A DNA stretch of 64,000 bases from Labia minor (Eukaryota > Arthropoda > Insecta > Dermaptera > Spongiphoridae): the NCBI GenBank assembly GCA_963082975.1, contig OY720344.1:4637580-4701579 (forward strand), read 5' to 3'. Position 1 is the first letter of the stretch; every line of letters starts with the position of its first letter. The position numbers and the translations under genes are program-made. Below, piece by piece: positions 10,901-21,560 of the stretch. Under the pieces are notes generated by a model that was given only the letters and a program-made list of their open reading frames with translations, did not search any database and had not been told where the DNA came from.

Positions 10901-13116
10901 TGAATAGCAAAATTTTCAAAATTATTCCAAAATGTTTCATTACAATAATAATATATTTAATACTTAAATTAATCAAATATATTTTGAGTTGTAGTGGGGA
11001 GTAATTAGAGGTGAAAAGGTGAAAAAGGAAAAAAACACGTATGGGCGCCAACAGGGGTTACCTGTAAGGAATATGGATACTAAAGAGTTAGATATAGAGG
11101 TAAAAGGGATGAAAGGTGAAGGGGAGAAATGAAGTAACTCGGCTTTACAAAGTAACAAGTGTATTTCAAGAAAATAATCCAACTGGCCTAGTGAGGAGTC
11201 CAGTTGGGCAAAGAATTATAATTGATCTGGTCCCCCGTATAATCAATGTACAATTTAAAGGTTAGTGGATTATATACTGGTTAGTAACCCACGGGAAGAG
11301 AAAGGATAAAATAGAGAAGATAAGATGGGGATGACACTCGCGGACGCTAGTGATGAACGTCCGGTGTAGACTGACTTGTTCAGACACGCGTTATTTCGCG
11401 GTTGAATATCTTGATTGATGATTGGCTGTTCATTTGCCATTGAGAAACACTAATAAATAATCAAACAAAATTTCTTTTAGTTGTTTTTACCGACCGACGA
11501 TAGTAAGGGAGGTATTGTTTTCACACCAAATTTCACATGTGGAGACTTTTACATATCTCGACGAATCATGCATTTTCTAGCATGATGTCTGTCCGTCTGT
11601 CCGTCTGTCCATATAGATGTGTACAGCTTGAACGGCTCAACGGATTTTGATGAAATTTGATATATTTACTTAATTCATCAGTATGATGAATTGATCAACT
11701 TTTGGTGCAAATCCGGAAACCGGAAGTGGTAGTATTAACGATCGACGATAGGAAGGAAAGGGTTATTTTGACACCAAATTTCACATGAGGAGATTTTTTT
11801 TACATATCTCCACTAATCATGCACTTTGTATTGATTTTATCCTTGTGAAAAATCATCTTCATTAGTTTTTTTCTTAATTTAAAATTATATAACTTCATCC
11901 AGCCCTTCATGACGTCACAGCAAGCTCTTACTTATATATTATAAATAAAATAAAATTAAAAATATTTATGTTATATGCCTATCTGTTTTTTATTACATTA
12001 ATAGATATATTAAAATTATTTGAAATTGTTTCTGTAGCTGGAAATTAATTTATTTTAAACCGTCGGTCGGTTCTGCGCCTGGCCACAGGTCACCTTATTT
12101 CTCCCTGATTTTTAACAAAGCAGGTTTATATTAATATATTAATAATAATAAAATATGAAAATATAATAAAACAACAGAGAATCTCATAATACAATATATT
12201 AATTGGTAATATATAGATCCTATATAATTAATATAGATAGATAAATAGATAGTAGTATCTGGTATATTTAGATGGCAATTTGTTTATAATTTATTTATTT
12301 ACTTTATTTTAGATAATTGAAGAAAGAAATACTTTTATAAAATCACTTACAAAACAAGATGAGGAAATTGATGTTATCAAAAGAAATGTGAGTAATGGAT
12401 TGATATCAAAATAAATTTAAAAAAAAAAGGTTAAAAACTCATAAATTCGTGGTTTTGTCAGTAAAAATCACAATGCAATTAAAAAAAATAAATATTTAAT
12501 ACGAATAAACATAAAATAATTTTAATTCTTCTTTTGTTTTTAGTTAGTTGAATTGATTAGCACAATTGATTTGAAATTTGAAGATGATGAAGATAAAGGC
12601 CCTGTTTCACGTTCAAACACCACTGATATATGGGAAGCAGTGTCAAAAGATCTTTTGCCAGCAGTTAAATATTATTATAAAAGAGATCCCGGGATTATAA
12701 ACAAAAAAGATAGTAATTATTTTAATTTTACGCCGTTATTATATTCTGCACGCGATGGTTTTTTTGATATTGTAAAATTTTTAATAGCAAAAGGCGCTGA
12801 TATTCATTCAATTGATACTTATTTTGAGGCCACCCCACTTTTATTTGCCTCCTTACGCGGCCATTTACGTATTATAAATTATTTATTAAATAAAGGTGAT
12901 AATATTAATGTTCAAAATAAAGATAAAGCAACACCATTACATTTAGCAATTTATGAAGATCAATTAGATGCTGTGAAATTATTAATTTCACGTGGGGCTG
13001 AATTAAGAATTAGAAATAGAAATAATCAAAATCCATTAGAATATGCACAAAGTTTAGGTGATAGACATAGAATTGTTACTTATTTATTACCTTTTTATAA
13101 AGAAGAAGAATATTAA
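7960..13116 (+). CDS. Secreted coiled-coil/ankyrin-repeat protein 2 (eight exons)
   Basis: Exons: 7960-8076, 8173-8208, 10091-10165, 10259-10333, 10461-10532, 10720-10773, 12313-12387 and 12544-13116. All junctions are GT-AG and phase 0; the product is 358 aa. Exon 1 gives a signal peptide (long hydrophobic core, likely cleavage TFA|QL after residue 25). Exon 2 (12 aa) and exon 6 (18 aa, FLKEEMQKLKIQ end) match exons 2 and 4 of the upstream paralogue. Exons 3, 4 and 7 are 25-codon units sharing E(E/Q)-N-S/T-Q-EI--L-N spacing and mostly ending in Arg-Asn or Gln-Asn; exon 5 is a diverged 24-codon unit. The final exon (residues 169-358) carries five ankyrin repeats (TPLLYSARD, TPLLFASLRGH, TPLHLAIYED, NPLEYAQS) and an acidic EEEY end. 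Intron 2 contains a 459-bp palindrome and intron 6 a type-B repeat. Role unknown; secretion is inferred. Confidence 0.87.
8909..9367. repeat. Almost perfect 208-bp inverted repeat with 43-bp loop
   Basis: The left arm (8909-9116) and right arm (9160-9367) are reverse complements with a single mismatch that I can find (C in ATCTCTCAAA, where the partner predicts G). The outer ends read TTAA-GTTACAGTG and CACTGTAAC-TTAA, so it could be a foldback element in a TTAA target. It lies inside intron 2 of the second ankyrin gene and would fold into a long hairpin in the pre-mRNA. No ORF of note. The arm identity implies recent origin or gene conversion. Assembly artefact is also possible. Confidence 0.9.
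9908..9920. repeat. Poly-C run of 13
   Basis: A homopolymer C tract in intron 2 of the second ankyrin gene, unusual in this base composition. Similar C or G runs occur near 31721, 55490-55506 and 61044-61057. Confidence 0.8.
10985..11450. other. Unclassified GC-richer insertion in intron 6 of ankyrin gene 2
   Basis: This stretch is visibly richer in G and C than its surroundings (for example near 11270-11400, with GACACTCGCGGACGCTAG) and abuts a type-B repeat. No coding frame, terminal repeats or target duplication could be established. It may be part of an LTR or LINE insertion; nothing in the window matches it. Confidence 0.4.
11485..12118 (-). mobile_element. Type-B repeat, copy 1 (minus orientation)
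   Basis: It begins with CCGACCGACGAT near 11491 and ends with GTCGGTCGG plus GGCCACAGGTCACCTTATTT near 12118. The internal sequence is the reverse complement of the type-A core, including the GTCTGTCCGTCTGTCCGTCT block and a degenerate TGACGTCA pair. It sits in intron 6 of the second ankyrin gene. Non-coding. Confidence 0.75.
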
Positions 13117-13297
13117 TTTTATATATATTATATAATTTATTTTATTTTTGTTTTATTTATATTTAAATTTAAAAAAGAAAAACTTTTTTAGTTATATAGG
13201 TATTATTTTATTATTATTATTATTTTTAACTTTTCTTAAAGAATGAGTGAGATTCTCTGTTGCTTTTTTTATTTTCATATTTGATTATTATTATTAT

Positions 13298-13543
13298 CCG
13301 AGTTGTTACAGTTACTCGGCACAAGGTGCCGGTAAAATTTCACCTGCCCTTTCAGCTGTTCTTTTCTTTTTCCTGGGCTAGACTCGGCCGATACGGACAG
13401 GGAATTCACTCTAACCCATACGCCTTTGGATAATAACAATTTTCAACCGAGGAACTTCCGGACGATATGGCATGTCTGGAGCATAACTGCTCTTTGGCCT
13501 ATTCTTATGATGTTGGTAGGCAGGTCCAGTTCCTCGATTATCC
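13298..13543 (-). mobile_element. 3'-end fragment of the R4/Dong-like LINE family
   Basis: Read on the minus strand, this matches the last 150-200 bp of the decayed LINE at 54.7-56.3 kb: GAATTCCCTGTCC, then GAGTCTAGCCCA, then ...TTTTACCGGC...GTAACAACTC followed by (ATA)n. Both flanks are (TTA)n tracts (13283-13297 and 13544 onward), fitting insertion into a triplet repeat. It is a 5'-truncated copy with no intact ORF. Confidence 0.55.
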
Positions 13544-13559
13544 TTATTATTATTATTAT

Positions 13560-14304
13560 TAATATTATTATTATTATCAATGTAATATAATTAAAAAGTA
13601 ATTGATTATATTTTTAAAATCATCATCATCCAATAATTATTTTACCAACTTTTATAAAAAAAACAATTTTAAATCTTTTTAAAATTTATAAATTAACTAA
13701 AATAATTTTTTTCAAATTATAATTTTTTTTTACTATTTTGATTATAATAATACCTATTTTTTAAAAATTTAACTTAGCAACTCCATTGAAATATATAACA
13801 AATAATTCATGATGTTTAAATGAATTTATATGTATATATGTATAAGTCTTTTTTATCAGACGGAATTCAAAAAATTTATATTATTGAAATTAATATATAT
13901 ATATACCTCTAATAGTAATAATACTATTATTAAAATTTATTTATTTATTTATATATTCATTTTATTATTTATCAGATAGATTATAATATCATTATTATTT
14001 GTTTTAAAATAAAATTATTTTATATATCTTTAAAGAATTAATATATGCTATAACTAAGTAACTGTAAGTTTTATAATACTCATATTATTCTATCTATCTA
14101 TATCTATATATATAAATATATATATAGATATTGATATAGATATAGATATATATATATATATATATAATTATACGGGTCAACAAAATTATTAGGAATTGAA
14201 TAAATGTGAATTGAATTAATGAAGTTTGTGTGATTTTATTTGAAATAATTTTTAGTTCATTGTAAGTAAGTATATTCTATTGCATATCAATGTAGTATGT
14301 ATAT
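13560..14304. other. AT-rich non-coding with (TA)n/(GATA)n microsatellites
   Basis: Downstream of the second ankyrin gene. Contains TATC/GATA-type and (TA)n repeats at about 14093-14168. Nothing else recognised. Confidence 0.5.
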
Positions 14305-14750
14305 ACGAGGGTGGGGTGAAAAGTTTCCGACCTGACCAAGAAAAACGATGTTTTTAAATTATTTTTTTGTTTTATTTTTCAACATGATCTCCATCAACAC
14401 TGATACATTTCTCATAAAGATGTTCTAATTTACTTAATTAATTTAATTAAATAATTAATTAATTAAATTTAGTTTAATAAAATTTAAGTCTCATCAACAG
14501 TTATGAATCGACGCAAAATTTGTTTGGATTATGCCTACAGAGCCAAATGGTCGGTAGCAATGGTTTTTCGAAGCAGTTTTTCGTCTAACGTTAGCAAACG
14601 CGGCACCCACGTTACACACAGATTTCCATATTCAAAGGCTTGTTCAAAATATTTTGCACACGTTCAGCTGATATCGTACAGGACTCAGCTATCTTGAATG
14701 TTGAAAAGTAAAGCAAAAAAAAAATTTAAAAACATAGTTTTTCTTGGTCA
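14305..14750 (-). mobile_element. Internally deleted mariner element M1, copy 1
   Basis: It starts after a TA dinucleotide with CGAGGGTGGGGTGAAAAGTT and TCCGACCTGACC, the typical mariner-type end shared with copies at 36.5 and 49.0 kb. The other end (about 14728-14750, AGTTTTTCTTGGTCA) is truncated. On the minus strand about 14500-14690 encodes a broken piece of mariner transposase (KIAESCTISAERVQNIL, then a stop-interrupted stretch and NPNKF). A central AT-rich region replaces the catalytic domain. Dead and non-autonomous. Confidence 0.65.
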
Positions 14751-16364
14751 ATACATATCGATGCTAAGAATCGATACTTTGCTTTCGATATCGTGTCCCT
14801 ACCTACACCTACCTATTCTCCTATTCATATAAACAAATTCCTCAATTGATTCCTAAAGTTTTTAAAAATGATATAATTTAATTTTTATAAATACCTAGGT
14901 ATTTATATATTTTATAAATTTATTATTTTACTTTTAATAATTTATTTTCTTTATAATCAGAGTTATTTGAAAAACTTGTTTGACTTTATTTAGTAATGAT
15001 GAAAAGAATAATAAATATGTCCTTTATCATTAATACCATTATTAAAAGCATATATGATATAAAAAAAATTGCATATTAATATAAAATATATATATATATA
15101 TTTATAAATGTATAAAGAGAGAGAGAGGTGTATATATTGAAATTACCTACGTAATTTTTATGTGTGCATATTACTGCCACCTAGTGGCTTTGTGGTTAAA
15201 CAATTCAAATGTGAAGTGAATAGTACTTCCCTCTTTAGTAATATGATCAAAACATGCAATTATAATTAATCTTATTTTTCTTATAAACTAAATTATCTTT
15301 GTAAACACCCTTTCTCTCCTTTTTTTTATAACTCAGCTCTATACTAAACTCAACTACGTTTGAGATTACAAATAATTTTTATAAATCATTGAATCACATA
15401 AATAAATAATTTCGTATAAATTTGATACTATGAATATAAATATAAATTTAACTATAATTAAAATAGAAAATAGGTAAGTATATATAAATTAATTAAAATA
15501 ATAAATAAATAAAACTATAATCTAAAAATTTCCTCATTTCTGAAAAGAAAACCTTTTTACTTATTTATTTTTTTAATTAAATAAAAAATTATTATTTAAT
15601 AAATAACAATACATTATATTCAGAATAAAACAATATAATGCTTCAAGAAAGCTTTGTTTTCCAACATATATTGTTTATTTTCCAAATAAGTTTTAGATTT
15701 ATTAATTAATCTAAATATTATTAATATATTATTTCTAGTTAACTGTTATATTAAAATTTTAAATAAAAAACAAAAATGAATTAAAAGCGAACATTTCATA
15801 TCAAATAATAACATTAGTTATTTAATATATGTATATATATATACATTATTAAAGAGTTTTTGTCTACATATTAGTTAGATTTTTAAAAATTTTGAAAATA
15901 ACGTTATATAACATGTACAAAGTGATTTGAAGAATTTTTCATGTCTATAACTCCATATAATTTAAATTTGTTTTTTGAATTTGAATTTTAATAAGAATTT
16001 CTGTTTGTTTCTATCAATAAAAAAATGTATTCACTAATATAAAAGAAAAGATTATTATTATATCTCTCTAAAATGTTAAAATTTCAATATAAATGATCAA
16101 GCAAATTTCAATTAAATTAAAAAGTCCGATAGGCGCGACACTAGGTTAAAAAGAGTGAAGACCAAACCAGTTGGTAGACCAAAGACGCATGCAGTCAGCT
16201 GACAATATAAAGTAGACGAGACGCAAGAGGGTTGAGAGAGAATAGAAGTTGGATGGAGGTGGCTTTATCTAAATTTAAGTTATTCTCGAAATACAGATTG
16301 TAGCGCCACTATTTAATGCTCATTAGAAAGACGGAACTTGAAGTGTTAGATTGAGTATCAAAAC
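14751..16364. other. AT-rich non-coding
   Basis: Contains (TA)n(GA)n near 15087-15128. A less AT-rich patch at about 16120-16340 lies immediately left of the hAT element and has no identified coding content. Confidence 0.4.
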
Positions 16365-16809
16365 CAGGGCTTCGAACCGTTATTTTTTTCGTTTCGGTAT
16401 TCGTTCCGGTTCAATAAAAATAATATCAGTTCGGTTTCGGTTTTCGTTCAGGCAAAAATAATGGTTTTTTTCGGTTTTCGGTTTTCTGTTCAGAGTTCCG
16501 ATTAATTAATTTTAAAGACCTTTTATTTGTTTTAGAAATTTAGGTCTGGGTATGCCGAGTCTGCCATAAATTAGCGCCCGAAAAATATTTCTTGCTACGA
16601 CCCTAAATCATACTACATAAATTGATACAATATAATATAAATAATAATAATTAATTAAAGGTATAATAATTAGAAGTATATAATATATTATTAAATGGAA
16701 CATATATGTATGAATATTTTTTTACATCCCTCTACTTTCAAACACTCGTATATTTAATGTTAAAGTATACAGGATTCTTGGATATATTTACTTATAATTA
16801 TAACTAGAA

Positions 16810-17145
16810 TTATAAAAAGATGAAAATTATACCTCTAATTATTAAAATATCTTCCAATATATTTTCATTTAAACTATTTCTATTGTCTCGTAAAATAAAC
16901 TTTAAACCAGAGAAAGCTCTTTCAGCACTAACTTGTGTTGCAGGAGCTCCTAAAACCACCATTGCAATTTTGTATAAATGAGGATATGTATTTTTATTTT
17001 CCTCCCAAATTTCTAAAATATGTTTTTTACTGTCTAATCTTCGTACTTGGTCCAAGTTATTCAATATGAATTCAATGTCAACATTTGTAGAAATAGGGAG
17101 GCTAAAATTCTCTAAATCGTCTTCCTTTTCATCGTATGCTGCCAA
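16810..17145 (-). pseudogene. hAT transposase C-terminal (dimerisation) fragment
   Basis: The 111-codon frame contains the hAT C-terminal dimerisation signature APATQVSAERAFSGLKF (about residues 67-83), with the ERAFS glutamate that is the third catalytic acidic residue in hAT enzymes, then NSLNENILEDILIIR. Upstream are only about 65 residues; the RNase H-like core, the zinc finger and the first two acidic residues are absent. The methionine at 17145 is therefore not a genuine start. The fragment lies in the 1.05-kb hAT element and cannot be active on its own. Confidence 0.8.
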
Positions 17146-17159
17146 CGCAACCGAAGGGA

Positions 17160-17290
17160 GAGTAAGACTAGGACACTCGATGTTAATTTTTGAAACAAAG
17201 TTTTTAGTGACAACATGCAGTGCGAGGCATAACTAATTGAAAAAAATTCGGGCTTGTGTGTTGCCAAAACACCATTTCTTCCAACTCTGG
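17160..17290 (+). repeat. Repeat E, copy 1
   Basis: The segment TGAAACAAAGTTTTT...CATAACTAATTGAAAA...CGGGCTTGTGTG recurs in reverse orientation at 61070-61170, and its left part recurs at 20958-21012. In this place it forms the segment between the transposase remnant and the right end of the hAT element, so it may belong to that family's 5' region. Confidence 0.55.
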
Positions 17291-17423
17291 CTTGAACACA
17301 TACTGAACTGAAATAAACCGATATTTTTTTCGGTTCAGCTCCGATTTTTGTTCCGACAAAAATACCGGTTTTTTCGGTTTACGGTTTTGCGGTTCAGTTC
17401 CGGTTCGAAGTCCTGGTCAAAAC

Positions 17424-19590
17424 ATTGAAATTGATTTAGTAGTGAGAAGATTATTTGCGTTTAGCTATTCGAGCAAGATATGCATAAATTAGCACCGTCG
17501 ATATTAATAATGAACTGTATTCCATGTATATATAGATATATTATATAATATGAGGTGGAGTGGAATAAAACCAATTCAGAAGTTTCAATGTTTACTTTAA
17601 ATTAATGTATTTTTTATCGATTCCATTAAAATCTAATAATCTTAGTGTTTTTATTTAAGACGTGGTTTGTATTTTGCATTTTGTAATTAAAATCAGTGTT
17701 ACTAGGATGAACATGCCCAGGACTGGAACAAAATTCCACGTACCTCATTAAATCTTATTTTTCTTATAATATGCGACAAAAGTAGAATTATTATTAGTAA
17801 TAAAAATAATTTAAAATATAAAAATAAAGTTTTTTTCAATCGTCAATCGTCATGATATCTCACTCATTCATATTGTTTTTGTTTTTTTCGATCTCTTGTT
17901 GCGATTTTTTTAATTTTTTTTTGTCAATATAACAGCAAAAATCACATTGACAAATGCTGTATAAGTTATTCTCTTCTTTAGAAGAAGAATTATTAGATTT
18001 TCCTTTGATGTTTTTGTCAGGAAACAATTGTAACTTCATTTCTTCTAAAGTTTTTACTTGTGCATCTTTTGCAACTTTTTTTTTCTTCTTTTTAACAATT
18101 CCCGTGAAATCTCATGTTTTTTTTTCTCAATCAGGAAATTTTGAATAGTTACATTCAAATTCATTCTTAACTGGGCAGTGCTTGTGGAAAATTGTTGTAC
18201 TTGTTATATATCAGCAGATGTTCCTGGCTCTTCAACAGAAAATTATTATTTTATCAAAAAATATGCAAGAACTGATATATTTGATTACTATACTAGTTAT
18301 TACATGTTATGACTATCGAAAATAAACACATAGATTTGTAAACTAGTGCTTAAATAATCATTTTTTGAAAATATCTTGTAAACAGTTTATTTGGTCCAAG
18401 TTTTCATTATTTTCATTAATGTCTGTTTCTTTTTTATTGGTAACACTTACACAACTGTAAATATATTAAATTATCCCTATTTAATCTATGAATATGTCGA
18501 GAAATATGAAATAAGAGTTTTACTCAAATGGTATTAGAAGAATTTAAATTTAAATGAGAGAAACTTAATTTATCTAATGTAAATGAAAAAATGTGATAAA
18601 ATAGTTTTTATTATTATTATTATTATAATTTTAAAAATTCAAATTTAATTATGATTATAGAAAGAGAGAGAGAGAGAGGAAGAAAAAATGTTTCATTTAT
18701 ACGAGTAATTTTATTATACATTCATTTTCCTTTTTTTTGTTTCATCACCATGTTCTTCTTGTTTTCTTGTTTTTGTTTATAGCAGTACTTTAATTTATCT
18801 TTATTTATTTATCTTTTCTATCTATTCATTGAAAATAAAAGGGAAAAATGTTTTCCATATATATATCTACATATATTTCAAATTTAAATTATAATATCAA
18901 ATAGGATAATTCAATTTCTCTTTCTTACATTGATAAACGAATAAATATCTTTTACTTAAATTTAGACATTCATATAAATGTGTTTATATAAATATAGATA
19001 CATTCAATCCGCCTACACACCCACCCCCTTCCTCCTCTTTCCATTCACTTAGGTATATTTTCTTATTCATCTTATATCTTTGGCACCAGCAAAAACAAAA
19101 ACAAAAACAAAAACAGAATATTTATCTTTTTCTTTTTCATCAACAATTTACTCTAATCTCCTATTCGGATTGTATATTTGTGACAATTTTTTGCATCATA
19201 CAATATCCAAATTAAGATTTTTATTTAAAATAGAAATTTATAAGACAAGAACAGAATAAGTTGATTAGTATATACGCGTATTAACATTTACAAAAATAAT
19301 TGTAAAGATCTTAGCCAGTTCAGAAATAATAATAGGTTTAAGTATTTAACTGCGAACTCTCAGACGGCTTTCGGCTATCTCTTCGTTTCCCACACCGAAA
19401 ATAGATAAATAAAAAACATAAAATTAACTAATAAAAATTTATAAGAATTAACAAAAAATTAAGCGACAAAACATTAAAAAATTTCAAATATTTTAGAGAA
19501 AAAAAATAATTAAAAAGTATAATAACTAATTAATAAAATAAATATTAACTGATACTTTAAAAAAATAAGAGGGAGTGTGTCCTCCCCTAG
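17424..19590. other. AT-rich non-coding
   Basis: No gene supported. Holds (GA)n at about 18661-18678 and an (AAAAAC)n tract near 19091-19112. About 19385-19480 resembles repeat D near 30.3 and 48.1 kb. The lysine-rich minus-strand frame at about 17880-18160 has no recognisable domain. Confidence 0.4.
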
Positions 19591-20759
19591 ACTTTCCCGC
19601 ATATAAATAGGTATAAAGAGTTGTGAATGAATATTTAGAATGTGTAAACTTGGTATTGATAAAGAACCAGTTCGTATTAGTTTATTGGTGTCAAATTTGA
19701 TATTTGGTAACATTTATATATATATATATATATATATAGAATAAAGTGCTACTTCCGGTTAACTGATATTTTAAATGTAAAAAAACAGATATGGATATAA
19801 TATAAATATTTTTAATTTTATTTTATTTATAATATATATGTAAGACCAGGCTGTGACGTCATGAATGGCTGGATGACGTCATATAATTTTAAATTAAGAA
19901 AAAACTAATGAAGATGATTTTTCTCGAGGATAAAACCAATACAAAGTGCATAACACGTGGAGATATGTCCTCACGTGAAATTTGATATGAAAATAACCCT
20001 TCACTTCCTCTCTTCGATCGGCAATACTAGCACTTCCGGTTTCCAGATTTGCACCTAAAGTTGATCAATTCATCATACTGATGCATTAAATAAATATACC
20101 AAATTTCATCAAAATCCGTTTAGCCGTTCAAGCTGTACACATCTATACGGAGGGACGGACGGACGGACGGACAGACATCATGCTAAAAATACTTTTTTCT
20201 GTTAAGAAAATGCATGATTCGTGGAGATATGTACCTAAAAATATCTACAGGTGAAATTTGGTGTGAAAACAATACCTCCCTTACTATCGTCGGTCGGTAA
20301 AAAGGAAACGCTACTTGTATAGGTAAAATCTCACTTCCGGTAGTGAGATCATGATGAAATTTGGTATCTGAATTTTTTTCATATTTGTAAATCTATGTAC
20401 AAAATAGGAAGCAAATATCTCGAAGCAAACTGGTACTTTACTTGAAAGGTAAACGCAACCAGTGTAGGTAAAGTACCACTTCCGGTTAACCGATTTTGAC
20501 GAAATTTTGATAGAAATCTACAAATTGTGAATAATATCGGTGTACCAAATTTCGAAGTCCTAGCTAGATTAGTTTTTGAGTAAATTTGCTCACAGACATA
20601 CATACATACATACATACATACATACATACACACAGACATAATTCGAAAAATGGTATTTTCCGACTCAGGGAGGTCTAAAACGTCAAGATCTATCGAAATC
20701 TCGAAGTCGAAATTTTTGACGATTCCAATACTTCCCTTATACGAAGTATGCGGGAAAGT
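19591..20759 (+). mobile_element. Type-A repeat, copy 2
   Basis: Bounded by the same perfect ACTTTCCCGCATA inverted repeat (19591-19603 and 20747-20759) as copy 1. Relative to copy 1 it carries about 90 extra bases near 19645-19737 ending in (TA)n, and it retains the TGACGTCATGAATGGCTGGA block with a paired TGACGTCA. The GACGGACGGACGGACAGACA and (CATA)n tracts are present. No coding capacity. Confidence 0.75.
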
Positions 20760-20957
20760 AATAAATGAAAAAATTTCAAATATTTTAAAGGAACCAAAAT
20801 CAAAAAATTATTTTAAAAACTATGGAATTATACATCCCATAAATATACTAATTCTGCTAAACTTAACGCACTTTGCAGGTTTCAGTAAAGAAAATCTTCT
20901 AAACGTTCTAATAACTATTATTAAATATTAACTAATGATTTATGTATCACATACCAT

Positions 20958-21012
20958 CCTTAACACTCGGACACTCAATGTTAATTTTTGAAACACTGTT
21001 TAGCGCCCCAAG
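20958..21012 (+). repeat. Repeat E fragment
   Basis: CACTCAATGTTAATTTTTGA plus AACACTG matches 17171-17200 inside the hAT element. It is a truncated copy joined directly to a type-B right end. Confidence 0.5.
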
Positions 21013-21016
21013 AAGA

Positions 21017-21057
21017 ATTAAATAAAACAATACCTCCCTTACTATCGTCGGTCGGTA
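21017..21057 (+). repeat. Right-end fragment of a type-B repeat
   Basis: AAAACAATACCTCCCTTACT followed by ATCGTCGGTCGGTAAAAA is identical to the right terminus of type-B repeats. Only about 40 bp remain. Confidence 0.7.
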
Positions 21058-21290
21058 AAAAAGTGGACTTGCCGGATGTCCTTCTCCGCAATGTACGCAA
21101 TTTGGAGTCGCGTCCTTTATTTTTTGGCATTCTACTGTACGGTGTTTCCCAGTGCATTTTACACATCTGGGTTCTTTCGCGCAGTACCTCTGAGTATGCC
21201 CATAAGCTTGACAGTTTTACAATGTGGCACTAGTTTTGATTTTCTGATTGGCTGGATTTGAACCCTTATTCCCAAAGATTTTATTGAAAA
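21058..21290 (-). pseudogene. LINE ORF1 (Jockey/R1-type) CCHC zinc-knuckle relic
   Basis: On the minus strand three consecutive zinc-knuckle-like segments can be read: CQAYGHTQRYC, CVKCTGKHRTVEC and CVHCGEGHP. This is the usual triple CCHC array at the end of ORF1 (gag-like RNA-binding protein) in Jockey and R1 clade LINEs. A frameshift just before the first knuckle (CK/NCQ) and the abrupt junction to the type-B end show it is dead. About 75 codons are preserved. Confidence 0.65.
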
Positions 21291-21560
21291 TAAATATTTT
21301 TAATTTTATTTTGAAATTAAATAAAAAATTTTAAAATATTTAAATGGCAAGAGGATGACGTTATTGATGACGTCATTTGTATTTATTATTTTAAATTAAG
21401 AAAATAATAATAAAGTTGATTTTTCTCAAGGCTGAAACCAACACAAATCGATTTCTCTTTATATATATATTATCTATATCTATGGTGTGAATTTCAAAAA
21501 AATCCTTAGAGCGGTTTAATATCTCAAAAATATACAAAGATATATTTATATCTATATACA
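21281..21560 (+). repeat. Repeat C, copy 1
   Basis: The core GGCAAGAGGATGACG, TGACGTCAT, TTTTAAATTAAG, GGCTGAAACCAA and GGTGTGAATTTCAA recurs in the same order at 48240-48430. It is related to type A/B only around the TGACGTCAT/TTTTAAATTAAG block, so it probably represents a third subfamily. Confidence 0.55.

Larger units (their letters stand above)
16365..17415 (-). mobile_element. hAT element with C-terminal transposase remnant
   Basis: Ends are CAGGGCTTCGAACCG (16365-16379) and CGGTTCGAAGTCCTG (17401-17415), inverted with two mismatches. Flanks ATCAAAAC (16357-16364) and GTCAAAAC (17416-17423) are an 8-bp target duplication with one change, diagnostic of the hAT superfamily. Subterminal regions are rich in CGGTTTTCGGTTT-type repeats. 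The inside keeps only the end of a transposase gene on the minus strand. Confidence 0.85.

Noticed and set aside
17880..18160. Lysine-rich minus-strand frame with CQCDFCC, possibly a transposase tail
   Set aside because: Cysteine spacing does not fit a known zinc finger, and low-complexity A/T sequence explains the lysine content.
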